From: an uncultured Clostridium sp.
GTDB lineage: Bacteria; Bacillota; Clostridia; Clostridiales; Clostridiaceae
Assembly: GCA_937927335.1 (NCBI GenBank)
Contig: CALBDU010000083.1
Coordinates: forward strand, 1 to 64,000
Length of the DNA stretch: 64,000 nucleotides
Direction of reading: 5' to 3'
The notes beneath the pieces were generated by a model. The model was not told the origin of the DNA, did no database searches, and saw only the letters and a program-made list of their open reading frames with translations. Shown piece by piece: positions 41,432-49,218 of the stretch (within the stretch, counting starts at the first letter, position 1; each line of letters begins with the position of its first letter). A program made the translations under genes and the position numbers.

Positions 41432-41965
41432 ATGACATTACTACAAAATTTTGATTTGAATTTGCTCCTTGGGATCTATAATACATGTCACAACTCAATT
41501 TTTGATAAAATAATGCCTGTAATCAGTAGTTTGGGGAATGTGGGCACTGTGTGGATAATACTTTCATTAATATTTCTCACTTCAAAGAAATATAGAAGGA
41601 CAGGGGTAATATGTCTTTTAGCCCTTTTGTTTACATCATTTATGGGAGAAGTGATATTGAAGCACCTGATCCAAAGGCCCAGACCCTTTAATGAAATTCC
41701 TGGCGTCCAGCTGCTAATAAGCAAACCGCTGACCTATTCATTTCCATCGGGCCATACAGCTTCTTCCTTTGCGGCAGCTTATATCATCTTCAAGGAAATA
41801 AGGAGATTGGCTATACCTGCATTTATAATTGCAGCGCTGATAGCCTTTTCAAGGATGTATCTGCTGGTCCACTATCCATCTGACATTGCTGGCGGCATAA
41901 TACTTGGGATACTGTGTGCAGCCGCTGCAAGAAAGCTTTTTATGAAATATGAAATTAAGAGGTGA
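41432..41965 (+). CDS. PAP2 family membrane phosphatase
   Basis: A 177-residue protein with five or six hydrophobic helices. All three PAP2 motifs are present: KHLIQRPRP, SFPSGHTAS and SRMYLLVHYPSDIAGG. Enzymes of this class remove phosphate from lipid phosphates outside the membrane, for example undecaprenyl diphosphate (BcrC) or phosphatidylglycerol phosphate. Which lipid is used cannot be read here. No strong ribosome site precedes the ATG at 41432. Confidence 0.92.
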   Translation: MTLLQNFDLNLLLGIYNTCHNSIFDKIMPVISSLGNVGTVWIILSLIFLTSKKYRRTGVICLLALLFTSFMGEVILKHLIQRPRPFNEIPGVQLLISKPLTYSFPSGHTASSFAAAYIIFKEIRRLAIPAFIIAALIAFSRMYLLVHYPSDIAGGIILGILCAAAARKLFMKYEIKR

Positions 41966-41968
41966 AGT

Positions 41969-42448
41969 ATGAAAGTACTGGTAATTTACTATTCCTTCGA
42001 AGGAAACACCAGATATATTGCCGAGCATGTTGCAAAGGCCGTAAATGGCGACCTGCTGGAGCTTAAGCCTGTGAATGATATAAAAACCAAAGGCTTCATG
42101 AAATACTTATGGGGCGGAAGACAGGTGGTTACAGGTATAAAACCTGAGATCCAAAAGATTGACACAGACATTAACCAATATGACCTTATTTTTATGGGAA
42201 CCCCTGTGTGGGCATTCAGCTATGCTCCAGCCATGAATACTTTCCTTTCAAACTATAAAATTGAAGGAAAGAAGATAGCATTGTTCTGCTGTAATGGAGG
42301 GGGCAAGGGCAAAACCTTTGTTAATTTTAGGCAAAAATTAGAAGGCAATGATATTGTTGGTGAAATAGAATTTATCGATCCTGTAAAGAATGTATCTGAA
42401 AAAGCCGTTAAAGCTCAAAGGTGGGCTATGGAAATGGTTGGAAAATAA
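41969..42448 (+). CDS. flavodoxin family protein
   Basis: A 159-residue FMN-binding protein. The N-terminal phosphate loop is VIYYSFEGNTRYIAEHVA; LIFMGTPVWAFSYAPAMNTFLSN supplies the aromatic stacking residue, and ALFCCNGGGKGKTFVNF follows. It is of the flavodoxin/flavin-reductase type rather than a classic short flavodoxin. It begins three bases after the PAP2 stop and is likely translated with it. Redox partner unknown. Confidence 0.92.
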   Translation: MKVLVIYYSFEGNTRYIAEHVAKAVNGDLLELKPVNDIKTKGFMKYLWGGRQVVTGIKPEIQKIDTDINQYDLIFMGTPVWAFSYAPAMNTFLSNYKIEGKKIALFCCNGGGKGKTFVNFRQKLEGNDIVGEIEFIDPVKNVSEKAVKAQRWAMEMVGK

Positions 42449-42463
42449 AAGAGGGGTGCTGCC

Positions 42464-43312
42464 TTGAAAGTTCATTTAAGCAGAGATATCAAAAATATTA
42501 TATTCAGATTTCAGGATGACGACGTGATGGCGCTGGCAGCTCAGCTTGCCTACAGTTTTTTGTTGTCATTTTTCCCGTTTCTGATATTTCTGATAACTCT
42601 GGTGGGGCACAGTTCTATTAGCAGTTCGGAGGTTCTGTATTATCTGAGCGGCATACTGCCGTTAAATGCATTTGAACTGGTAAAAAGCACTGTAGCGGAA
42701 GTGGTGGACACAAGAAACAGCAATCTGCTTTCCTTGAGCTTGATACTAACCATATGGACATCATCCAGCGGCTTTAAGGCAGTGATAAAGGGCTTAAACA
42801 AGGCTTATGACCAGGCTGAAACCAGGTCAATAATCAAACTTGAGCTTATTGCCCTCCTTTGCACCTTTGCTTTAACTACGATTATAATGCTTACCATGGT
42901 ACTGCTGGTACTGGGTGAATTAATAGGCAACAGCATAGCATACAGAGTTGGTTATTCGGAACAGTTTAAAATGGTATGGGACATATTTAGATATCTTATG
43001 ATTTTATGTTCCATGGTATTTGTATTTGCTGCCATGTACAGATATACACCATGTACCAGGCTTACCTGGAGTGAAGTTTTTCCGGGTTCCCTGTTTTCTA
43101 CTGTGGGATGGATTATTATTTCTGTAGGATTTTCCTTTTATGTAAACAATTTTGGAAGCTACTCTAAAATATATGGGAGCATTGGTGTGGTTATTGTGCT
43201 CCTCACATGGCTGTTTTTGACATCTCTCATTATTATGCTGGGAGGAGAAATTAATGCCACCCTGGCCTTCGACAGAGAAGGAAAAGAAAAACCTCACGGG
43301 AAAAATTTTTAG
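42464..43312 (+). CDS. YihY/virulence factor BrkB family membrane protein
   Basis: A 282-residue protein starting at TTG 42464 behind GAGGGG. Six hydrophobic helices and the family motifs ALAAQLAYSFLLSFFPFLIFL, WTSSSGFKAVIKGLNKAYD and YKIYGSIGVVIVLLTWLF-like (here SKIYGSIG) are evident. The family was once called ribonuclease BN in error; its real role, perhaps lipid or ion transport, is unsettled. Last gene of the DegV operon, followed by a terminator. Confidence 0.92.
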   Translation: MKVHLSRDIKNIIFRFQDDDVMALAAQLAYSFLLSFFPFLIFLITLVGHSSISSSEVLYYLSGILPLNAFELVKSTVAEVVDTRNSNLLSLSLILTIWTSSSGFKAVIKGLNKAYDQAETRSIIKLELIALLCTFALTTIIMLTMVLLVLGELIGNSIAYRVGYSEQFKMVWDIFRYLMILCSMVFVFAAMYRYTPCTRLTWSEVFPGSLFSTVGWIIISVGFSFYVNNFGSYSKIYGSIGVVIVLLTWLFLTSLIIMLGGEINATLAFDREGKEKPHGKNF

Positions 43313-43337
43313 CCGCTGCATTGCAGCGGTTTTATTT
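43313..43337 (+). terminator. terminator of the DegV-YihY operon
   Basis: CCGCTGC (43313-43319) pairs with GCAGCGG (43323-43329), followed by TTTTATTT. The stem starts right after the stop codon. Confidence 0.85.
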
Positions 43338-43364
43338 AACTGGTTACCATTTCTTTTGAAAAAG

Positions 43365-43410
43365 TTTTCCTTATAATAAATGCATTTTCGACAGCTTATT
43401 ATAAGGAAAA
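43365..43410. repeat. perfect 15-base-pair inverted repeat with Spo0A-like core in its loop
   Basis: TTTTCCTTATAATAA (43365-43379) and TTATTATAAGGAAAA (43396-43410) are exact reverse complements around a 16-base loop. No T-run follows, so it is not an ordinary terminator. The loop holds TTCGACA (43387-43393), the reverse of the 0A-box core TGTCGAA. It lies about 150 bases before the DUF6514-like gene. The rest of this 250-base gap contains no gene. Confidence 0.7.
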
Positions 43411-43563
43411 TTCAGTAAATTACAATATATGGAAACCGTTTTGAAATACAGCATTATTAATGTCATAATGATGGGATAAGTAATCATAACGTAAATTAGG
43501 AAATGACAAATTTCTTTAAATTAATATGCTATCATAATTACATTAAGAATAGGAGGGAGTTCA

Positions 43564-43914
43564 ATGCTACTGGTTGAAAATTTAACTAAAACAAATATTG
43601 ACGAGAACATTAAACATGAATATTTTTACAGGATGTTTAAAAATGAGATTTTAGTGGATTGCAAAGACGGGAAAATTGAAGTTCAATCTTATGGTATAGA
43701 AATTGAAAGGCAGGATATAGAAGACGGAATTGTAACTGGAATTGAGAGGGATTATGTTAATAATGTAAGCCCCCATAGACATAAGGTACATAATCTCCTG
43801 AAAATGCTCTGTGATAATATGGTATCCCCAATTCATCTTATTGATATCATTGGTGAAAGTACAGACTATTACATAAGTGATTTTGACAGCGTAGTTAGTG
43901 AAGCTGCATATTAA
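43564..43914 (+). CDS. DUF6514-like small cytoplasmic protein
   Basis: A 116-residue soluble protein behind AGGAGGGAG. It contains YFYRMFKNEILVD and YGIEIERQDIEDGI, then a His-containing stretch (SPHRHKVHNLLKMLCDN) and a C-terminal YYISDF. The order resembles a Clostridia-specific family I know as DUF6514; no function is established. It lies between an unusual inverted repeat upstream and a terminator downstream, so it is monocistronic. Confidence 0.75.
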   Translation: MLLVENLTKTNIDENIKHEYFYRMFKNEILVDCKDGKIEVQSYGIEIERQDIEDGIVTGIERDYVNNVSPHRHKVHNLLKMLCDNMVSPIHLIDIIGESTDYYISDFDSVVSEAAY

Positions 43915-43938
43915 AAGAGGATAATTCCTCTTTTTTTT
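43913..43938 (+). terminator. terminator of the DUF6514-like gene
   Basis: AAAAGAGGA (43913-43921) pairs with TCCTCTTTT (43926-43934) around a four-base loop, inside a run of eight T. Confidence 0.92.
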
Positions 43939-43988
43939 CTTTAATTATGTTTATTTTTATTCTATTATAATACTTAGGGGGTGTAATT

Positions 43989-44420
43989 TTGATAGTTGGC
44001 ATTGGTACGGATATAATTGAGATCAGAAGGATAAAGGAAGCTGTTGACAGGAATTCAAGGTTTATTGATAAAATGTTTACCAAAAATGAACAGCAATATT
44101 TACAGTCCAGAAATATGAGGCCTGAATATGTGGCAGGAAGGTTTGCTGCAAAGGAGGCGGTAGTTAAAGCTCTGGGAACCGGATTCAGCGGTTTTGATTT
44201 CAAGGATGTGGAAATAGACAGGACTGCTGCAGGCAGGCCCATTGTGATATTAAAGGGTAAGGCCAGGCTCACAGCCCAAAAGTTCGGTGAATATAAATTT
44301 CATTTAAGCATATCCCATGGCACTGATAATGCCATTGCCTATGCAGTTTTGGAGGTTGATAAATTTGAGGATTGCAGCTGCAGAAACAATGAGGAAAATA
44401 GACAGCTACACAATAAATAG
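43989..44420 (+). CDS. acpS: holo-[acyl-carrier-protein] synthase
   Basis: A 143-residue enzyme that transfers phosphopantetheine from CoA to acyl carrier protein. The start is TTG 43989 behind GGGGGTG. The Mg-binding GIGTDIIEIRRI at the N-terminus, the FAAKEAVVKALGTG motif and SISHGTDNAIAYAV are complete. The protein is a little longer than usual (about 120-130) because its last 18 residues are encoded inside the overlapping nnr gene. First gene of the acpS-nnr-lipoprotein-endoAI-endoA cluster. Confidence 0.95.
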   Translation: MIVGIGTDIIEIRRIKEAVDRNSRFIDKMFTKNEQQYLQSRNMRPEYVAGRFAAKEAVVKALGTGFSGFDFKDVEIDRTAAGRPIVILKGKARLTAQKFGEYKFHLSISHGTDNAIAYAVLEVDKFEDCSCRNNEENRQLHNK

Positions 44421-45864
44421 CATCGGGATACCTGGGGTGGTGCTGATGGAAAATGCAGCCTTGAAGGTAGTTAAAAATATTCCAGATAAATTTAAAAAGC
44501 TATGCATAGTATGCTCAAGAGGAAATAATGGTGGTGATGGCTTTGCAGCTGCCAGACATCTCTTTTTAAGCCTCAGGCAGGTAGAGGTTTTTCTCATAGG
44601 CGGTGCTGAGGGGATGAGCGAGGATTGCAGTATAAATTATCAGGCTGCAAAAAACATGGGTATAAGCATTACTGATATTAAATCTTCCCTGGACCTTGAT
44701 GCATTAAAAGATTCAGTAACCTGTTCTGATATGGTAGTTGATGCCATATTCGGCACTGGCCTCACTAGAAATGTTGAAGGCTTATATGCTAAAGCTATTG
44801 ATATAATAAACAAATATAAGCAAATGACATTGTCCATTGATGTACCTTCAGGTATGGAAAGTGATTCGGGAAGGGTGCTTGGTACCTGTATAAGAGCGGA
44901 TATTACTGTTACACTTCAGCTGCTTAAGCAGGGCTTTCTTTCCTATGGAGCAGATGATTATACAGGGAGGGTCATACTGGAGGACATTGGAATCCCTGGT
45001 GAAGCTGTGGATAAATTTCACCAAAGGCTGTTCTACGTTGATAAGGAACAAGCAGTACAGTCATTAAAGGCAAGAAATAAATACTCACACAAGGGCGATT
45101 TTGGAAGAGTACTAATTATTGCTGGATCGGAGGGCTATACCGGGGCTGCATTTATATGCGCCCAGGCGGCAATAAAGTCTGGATCAGGTCTTGTCACCTT
45201 ATGCTGTCCCAAAAACATAAGGGATGTACTATGTTCAAAGTTAACAGAAGCTATGACCTGCACCTTCGATGAAGAGGACAAACTTTATGAGCTTATAGAT
45301 AGAGCTGATGCCATAGCAATTGGGCCGGGCCTAGGAAACCACAAAGATACCCTGGCCATGGTGGAGAAGGTGTTAAATAGGGCAAAATGCACCGTGGTCA
45401 TGGATGCAGATGCTATCAATGTTTTAAAGAATCATATGGAGCTTCTTGAAAATAAAGGCTGCAGTGTAGTGATGACTCCTCATCCTGGTGAGCTTTCAAG
45501 GATAACCGAATTACATATAAATTATATTAACGAAAATAGAATAGAGGTATCTGAAAAATTTGCAAGGGAACATAATGCAATATTGCTTTTAAAGGGGTAC
45601 AATACTGTAATAACCGATGGCAGGAGCCTTTATGTAAATTCTTCAGGTAATAGTGCTATGGCATCAGGGGGAATGGGAGATGCCCTTACGGGTATTATTG
45701 CCTCACTTTCAGGTCAGGGATATGATCCGCTGACAGCTGCTTATCTTGGGGCTTTCATACACGGGTATGCAGGCTGCAGGCTTTCACAAAGCATGTTTAG
45801 TGTCAGTGCTGCACAGGTTGCTGAATATATCCCCTATATTATGAAGGAGCTTTTGCAAAAATAG
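44365..45864 (+). CDS. nnr: bifunctional NAD(P)H-hydrate epimerase / ADP-dependent dehydratase
   Basis: A 499-residue repair enzyme for hydrated NAD(P)H. TTG 44365 follows GGAGGT and gives MRIAAAETMRKIDSYTI, the normal epimerase start; the gene overlaps acpS by 56 bases. Residues 1-215 are the YjeF_N epimerase (SRGNNGGDGFAAARHL). Residues 230-499 are the kinase-like dehydratase (GDFGRVLIIAGSEGYTGAA, MDADAINVL, MTPHPGELSR, NSAMASGGMGDALTGI). The order acpS-nnr is common in Firmicutes. Confidence 0.95.
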   Translation: MRIAAAETMRKIDSYTINSIGIPGVVLMENAALKVVKNIPDKFKKLCIVCSRGNNGGDGFAAARHLFLSLRQVEVFLIGGAEGMSEDCSINYQAAKNMGISITDIKSSLDLDALKDSVTCSDMVVDAIFGTGLTRNVEGLYAKAIDIINKYKQMTLSIDVPSGMESDSGRVLGTCIRADITVTLQLLKQGFLSYGADDYTGRVILEDIGIPGEAVDKFHQRLFYVDKEQAVQSLKARNKYSHKGDFGRVLIIAGSEGYTGAAFICAQAAIKSGSGLVTLCCPKNIRDVLCSKLTEAMTCTFDEEDKLYELIDRADAIAIGPGLGNHKDTLAMVEKVLNRAKCTVVMDADAINVLKNHMELLENKGCSVVMTPHPGELSRITELHINYINENRIEVSEKFAREHNAILLLKGYNTVITDGRSLYVNSSGNSAMASGGMGDALTGIIASLSGQGYDPLTAAYLGAFIHGYAGCRLSQSMFSVSAAQVAEYIPYIMKELLQK

Positions 45865-45920
45865 AATAATAGAACAATCAAAGGAATAGTATTATTATGA
45901 AGAATTTCTCGGAGGCAGAT

Positions 45921-46547
45921 ATGAAAAAATCATATATAATACTATTTATTTTAATATTTGTATTTACCGGAACAGGATGCATCCGAAATAAGAATGATCC
46001 TGAAAGAGTGATAAATTATCTTAAAAATCTGGACAGCTATACTGCCAAGGTCAATATAAAGGTAATTAATGAAAAACAAAATGTAGAGTATAATACAGTA
46101 CAATATTATGATAAGAATTTTGGATACCGGCTTGAGCTTGGGGATGACAGGGTATTGGTCTACAAGGATGATAAAATTCAGGTAACAGATATAAAAAGCA
46201 ATGTGCGATATACTATGAATAAGGATTTTGACAGCCTGTTCAGATTGAGCCTGTTAGGGGAGTATATTGGCCTTGCTTTTACCAACGAAGAAGCTGAATA
46301 CAGCCTGAAGGAAATAAACGGAAGGACTTTTCAGGTGCTTGGTCTTCTTATTCCAGGAAATAACCGGAATATAAGCAGCGCAGAGATATATGCAGATCTT
46401 AAAAGCAATAAGCCTGAATTTATTATTATCTATGATGATAAAAAATCAGAAAGAGTGAGGATTACTTACAGTAATTTTGTACCTGATGCAGAAATAAATA
46501 AGAAACTTTTTAATTTCTTTGACATAATGACAGGAATAGGTCTATAA
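45921..46547 (+). CDS. GerS-like lipoprotein with LolA-type fold
   Basis: A 208-residue lipoprotein. ATG 45921 follows CGGAGG, making the earlier ATG 45897 unlikely. The signal peptide ends in FTGTGC (Cys20). The mature part (RVINYLKNLDSYTAKVNIKV ... YRLELGDDRVLVYKDDKIQV) has the antiparallel strands of LolA-like sorting proteins. Its place between nnr and the EndoA system matches gerS of Clostridioides difficile, which is needed for spore germination. Assignment as GerS itself rests on context and fold, so it is an inference. Confidence 0.8.
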   Translation: MKKSYIILFILIFVFTGTGCIRNKNDPERVINYLKNLDSYTAKVNIKVINEKQNVEYNTVQYYDKNFGYRLELGDDRVLVYKDDKIQVTDIKSNVRYTMNKDFDSLFRLSLLGEYIGLAFTNEEAEYSLKEINGRTFQVLGLLIPGNNRNISSAEIYADLKSNKPEFIIIYDDKKSERVRITYSNFVPDAEINKKLFNFFDIMTGIGL

Positions 46548-46597
46548 TTGCAATATACATATTTTTGCTTATGTAAATAGGAGGTATTGATTTTTCA

Positions 46598-46918
46598 ATG
46601 TCAGGATCGAAGAAATTAGTAATAAGCCTCTCGGAAACACTTTACAATGAATTTGACAAGGCACTAAAGGAAGATTCTAAAAAAAGAAGTGAATTTATTA
46701 GGGAAGCTATAATATTATATATTAGAGACAGAAAACGCATTACAGCTTTGGAGCAAATGAAGACAGGATATATTGAAATGGCCGAACTCAACCTGGAGAT
46801 ATCCGAAATGGGTTTTGCCAGAGAAATGTATGAATTAATAGAATATGAAGCTAAGCTTTCGGAGAGTGATATTGCTGATGACGGCGACGGTGAAAAGAGG
46901 AGATATATACTATGCTGA
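46598..46918 (+). CDS. ndoAI: EndoAI antitoxin, ribbon-helix-helix
   Basis: A 106-residue antitoxin. The N-terminal ribbon-helix-helix is clear (KKLVISLSETLYNEFDKALKEDSKKRSEFIREAIILYI), followed by a helix that wraps the toxin (MAELNLEISEMGFAREMYELIEYEAKLSES). It binds its own promoter and blocks the EndoA RNase. GGAGGT lies 12 bases before the ATG. Its last 41 bases overlap the toxin gene, ensuring coupled synthesis. In Firmicutes the pair normally follows alr, which is absent here. Confidence 0.93.
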   Translation: MSGSKKLVISLSETLYNEFDKALKEDSKKRSEFIREAIILYIRDRKRITALEQMKTGYIEMAELNLEISEMGFAREMYELIEYEAKLSESDIADDGDGEKRRYILC

Positions 46919-47225
46919 TTTGAGCCCTGTGGTGGGTTCTGAACAAGGCGGCATAAGACCAGTTATTATTATTCAAAATGATGTGGGGAATAAATACAGC
47001 CCTACAGTTATTGTGGCGGCAATTACTTCCCAGATAAACAAGGCTAAGCTCCCTACCCACGTGGAAATATCATCTGAGGAATATGGGCTTAATAAGGATT
47101 CGGTGGTTTTGCTGGAGCAGATAAGAACTTTGGATAAAAAAAGATTAAAGGAAAAGATAGGACACATGACTGATGCTGACATGAAAAAGGTGGAAGATGC
47201 ACTATTGATTAGTATAGGATTGTGA
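46878..47225 (+). CDS. ndoA: EndoA (MazF family) mRNA interferase toxin
   Basis: A 115-residue RNase that cuts mRNA at specific short sequences. ATG 46878 gives MTATVKRGDIYYADLSP, matching EndoA starts. SEQGGIRPVIIIQND, AAITSQINKAKLPTHVEI and LLEQIRTLDKKRL carry the catalytic Arg, Thr and the conserved Gln. The strong conservation and location outside any mobile element mark it as the chromosomal housekeeping pair. It overlaps the antitoxin gene and is followed by a terminator. Confidence 0.95.
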   Translation: MTATVKRGDIYYADLSPVVGSEQGGIRPVIIIQNDVGNKYSPTVIVAAITSQINKAKLPTHVEISSEEYGLNKDSVVLLEQIRTLDKKRLKEKIGHMTDADMKKVEDALLISIGL

Positions 47226-47230
47226 TAGGG

Positions 47231-47263
47231 GCAGAGGGTAAGTAGTTTTATCCTCTGCTTTTT
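47231..47263 (+). terminator. terminator of the endoAI-endoA unit
   Basis: GCAGAGG (47231-47237) pairs with CCTCTGC (47252-47258), followed by TTTTT. Confidence 0.88.
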
Positions 47264-47347
47264 ATAAATAAATTTCGTATATATAAATAATTTTTTTTGT
47301 GGTAGAATAATAAATGGAATTTGTTACGTTTTTAGGAGGGTAAAATA

Positions 47348-48172
47348 GTGGTAAAAAGTGTGGAAGAACTTAAGGTTACTGCAAGAGTAATCAGGAAGGA
47401 TATTATAGAGATGCTTACTGAATCCGGTTCAGGACACCCAGGCGGATCTCTTTCAGCTGTAGAAATATTAACTACTCTATATTTTAATAAAATGAATATT
47501 AATCCTTCAAATCACAGAGATTTAAACAGAGACAGATTTGTATTGTCAAAAGGACATGCTGCTCCAGTGCTATACAGCACTCTTGCAAGGAGAGGCTTTT
47601 TTGATGTGGAGGAACTGAAGACTTTGAGAAAATTAGGCTCAATTCTCCAGGGTCACCCTAATATGAATGAGGTTCCAGGGGTAGATATGTCTACAGGATC
47701 ATTGGGACAGGGAATTTCTGCAGCTGTGGGCATGGCTATTGCAGGGAAACTGGATAAAAAGTCCTACAGGGTGTATGCTCTGCTGGGAGATGGAGAGCTT
47801 GAGGAAGGACAGGTTTGGGAAGCTGCTATGTCAGCTGCTCATTACAAGCTGGATAATTTAACGGCTTTTGTAGACCATAACGGTCTTCAGATAGACGGAG
47901 CCTGCAATGAAGTAATGACTGTAGATCCTATACCTGATAAATTCAAGGCCTTTAACTGGAATGTAATTGAAATAGACGGTCACAGCTTTGAACAGATAAT
48001 TAGCGCCATAGAGGAGGCTGAAAGGTTCAAGGGTAAACCTACTGTCATAGTATGTAAAACCATCAAGGGAAAAGGCGTTTCCTTTATGGAGGACCAGGCT
48101 GGCTGGCATGGCTCAGCTCCTAACAGGGAGCAGTGTTCCCTGGCAGTAAGGGAAATAGGAGGTGAGGAATAA
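47348..48172 (+). CDS. transketolase, N-terminal subunit
   Basis: A 274-residue protein equal to the thiamine diphosphate-binding half of transketolase, starting at GTG 47348 behind GGAGGG. It has SGSGHPGGSLSAVEIL, RFVLSKGHAAPVLYS, and the cofactor motif LLGDGELEEGQVWEAAM with Asn in FVDHNGLQIDG. With the C-terminal subunit it shuttles two-carbon units in the pentose phosphate pathway. The split form is usual in archaea and many Clostridia. The stop shares one base with the next start. Confidence 0.95.
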   Translation: MVKSVEELKVTARVIRKDIIEMLTESGSGHPGGSLSAVEILTTLYFNKMNINPSNHRDLNRDRFVLSKGHAAPVLYSTLARRGFFDVEELKTLRKLGSILQGHPNMNEVPGVDMSTGSLGQGISAAVGMAIAGKLDKKSYRVYALLGDGELEEGQVWEAAMSAAHYKLDNLTAFVDHNGLQIDGACNEVMTVDPIPDKFKAFNWNVIEIDGHSFEQIISAIEEAERFKGKPTVIVCKTIKGKGVSFMEDQAGWHGSAPNREQCSLAVREIGGEE

Positions 48173-49113
48173 TGTCAGTTAAGATTGCTACAAGGGAAGC
48201 CTATGGAAAGGCTTTAGCTGAACTAGGAAAAGTAAATGAAAAAGTTGTAGTTTTAGATGCGGATTTATCTAAATCCACTAAAACAGCGGATTTTAAAAAG
48301 GTGTTTCCTGAAAGATTCATAAATATGGGTATAGCTGAAGGAAACATGATGGCAGTAGCTGCCGGCATTTCCACCTGTGACAAGATACCTTTTGTAAGCA
48401 CCTTTGCAATATTTGCCACAGGAAGAGCCTTTGAGCAGATTAGAAATTCAATATGCTATCCAAAGCTGAATGTTAAGATATGTGCCACCCATGCCGGACT
48501 TACGGTAGGAGAGGATGGTGCTTCCCATCAGTCTGTGGAGGATATGTCATTGATGAGAAGCATACCTAATATGACAGTAATTTGTCCAAGTGATGCAGTG
48601 GAAACGGAGGCAGTAATAAAAGCTGTTGCCGAGTACAAGGGACCTTGCTATGTAAGGCTTGGGCGTTCAGGCGTTCCAGTTATAAACGATTTTCCTGAAT
48701 ATAAATTCGAAATTGGGAAGGCCGTAACTTTAAGAGAAGGCAAGGATGCAGCTGTTATAGCCACTGGAATTATGGTGGATACTGCTCTGGAGGCAAGCAA
48801 TATGCTGCTGGAGGAAGGTATAAAGGTTAAGGTTATCAATATGCATACAATTAAACCGGTGGATGCTCAGGCAATTGCAAATGCAGCCAGCGAAACCGGA
48901 GTTATAATAACAGCTGAAGAACACAGCATTATTGGAGGTCTTGGTTCAGCTGTGTGCGAGGTGGTTGCAGAAAGAAATCCCGTACCTGTAATAAGAGTTG
49001 GTGTAAAGGATGTTTTCGGCGAAAGCGGGAAGCCTGCAGAACTGTTGAAGGCATACGGCTTAACTGCAGAGGATATAGTTAAAGCTGTAAAAAAGGGCCT
49101 GGAGTTAAAATAA
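48172..49113 (+). CDS. transketolase, C-terminal subunit
   Basis: A 313-residue partner holding the pyrimidine-binding and C-terminal domains. VVLDADLSKSTKT, FINMGIAEGNMMAVAAGIS with the catalytic Glu, HAGLTVGEDGASHQSVEDMSLMRSIPNM-type loop and the late VITAEEHSIIGGLGSAV are all family marks. It overlaps the N-terminal subunit gene by one base, giving equal synthesis of both halves. A strong terminator follows. Confidence 0.95.
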   Translation: MSVKIATREAYGKALAELGKVNEKVVVLDADLSKSTKTADFKKVFPERFINMGIAEGNMMAVAAGISTCDKIPFVSTFAIFATGRAFEQIRNSICYPKLNVKICATHAGLTVGEDGASHQSVEDMSLMRSIPNMTVICPSDAVETEAVIKAVAEYKGPCYVRLGRSGVPVINDFPEYKFEIGKAVTLREGKDAAVIATGIMVDTALEASNMLLEEGIKVKVINMHTIKPVDAQAIANAASETGVIITAEEHSIIGGLGSAVCEVVAERNPVPVIRVGVKDVFGESGKPAELLKAYGLTAEDIVKAVKKGLELK

Positions 49114-49128
49114 ATAACATATATACAT

Positions 49129-49165
49129 ACGGCGGTATAAATTCTTATACCGCCGTTATATTTTT
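49129..49165 (+). terminator. terminator of the transketolase operon
   Basis: ACGGCGGTATAA (49129-49140) pairs perfectly with TTATACCGCCGT (49145-49156) around a four-base loop, followed by a T-rich tail. Confidence 0.92.
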
Positions 49166-49218
49166 TTGTCTGGAGGATAAAACTAAGCATAGAATTGAAA
49201 GTTTAGTAAGGAGATAAG

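Noticed and set aside
44365..44420. Frameshift joining acpS and nnr
   Set aside because: Both genes have complete family motifs, own start signals and own stops; the overlap is best read as translational coupling.
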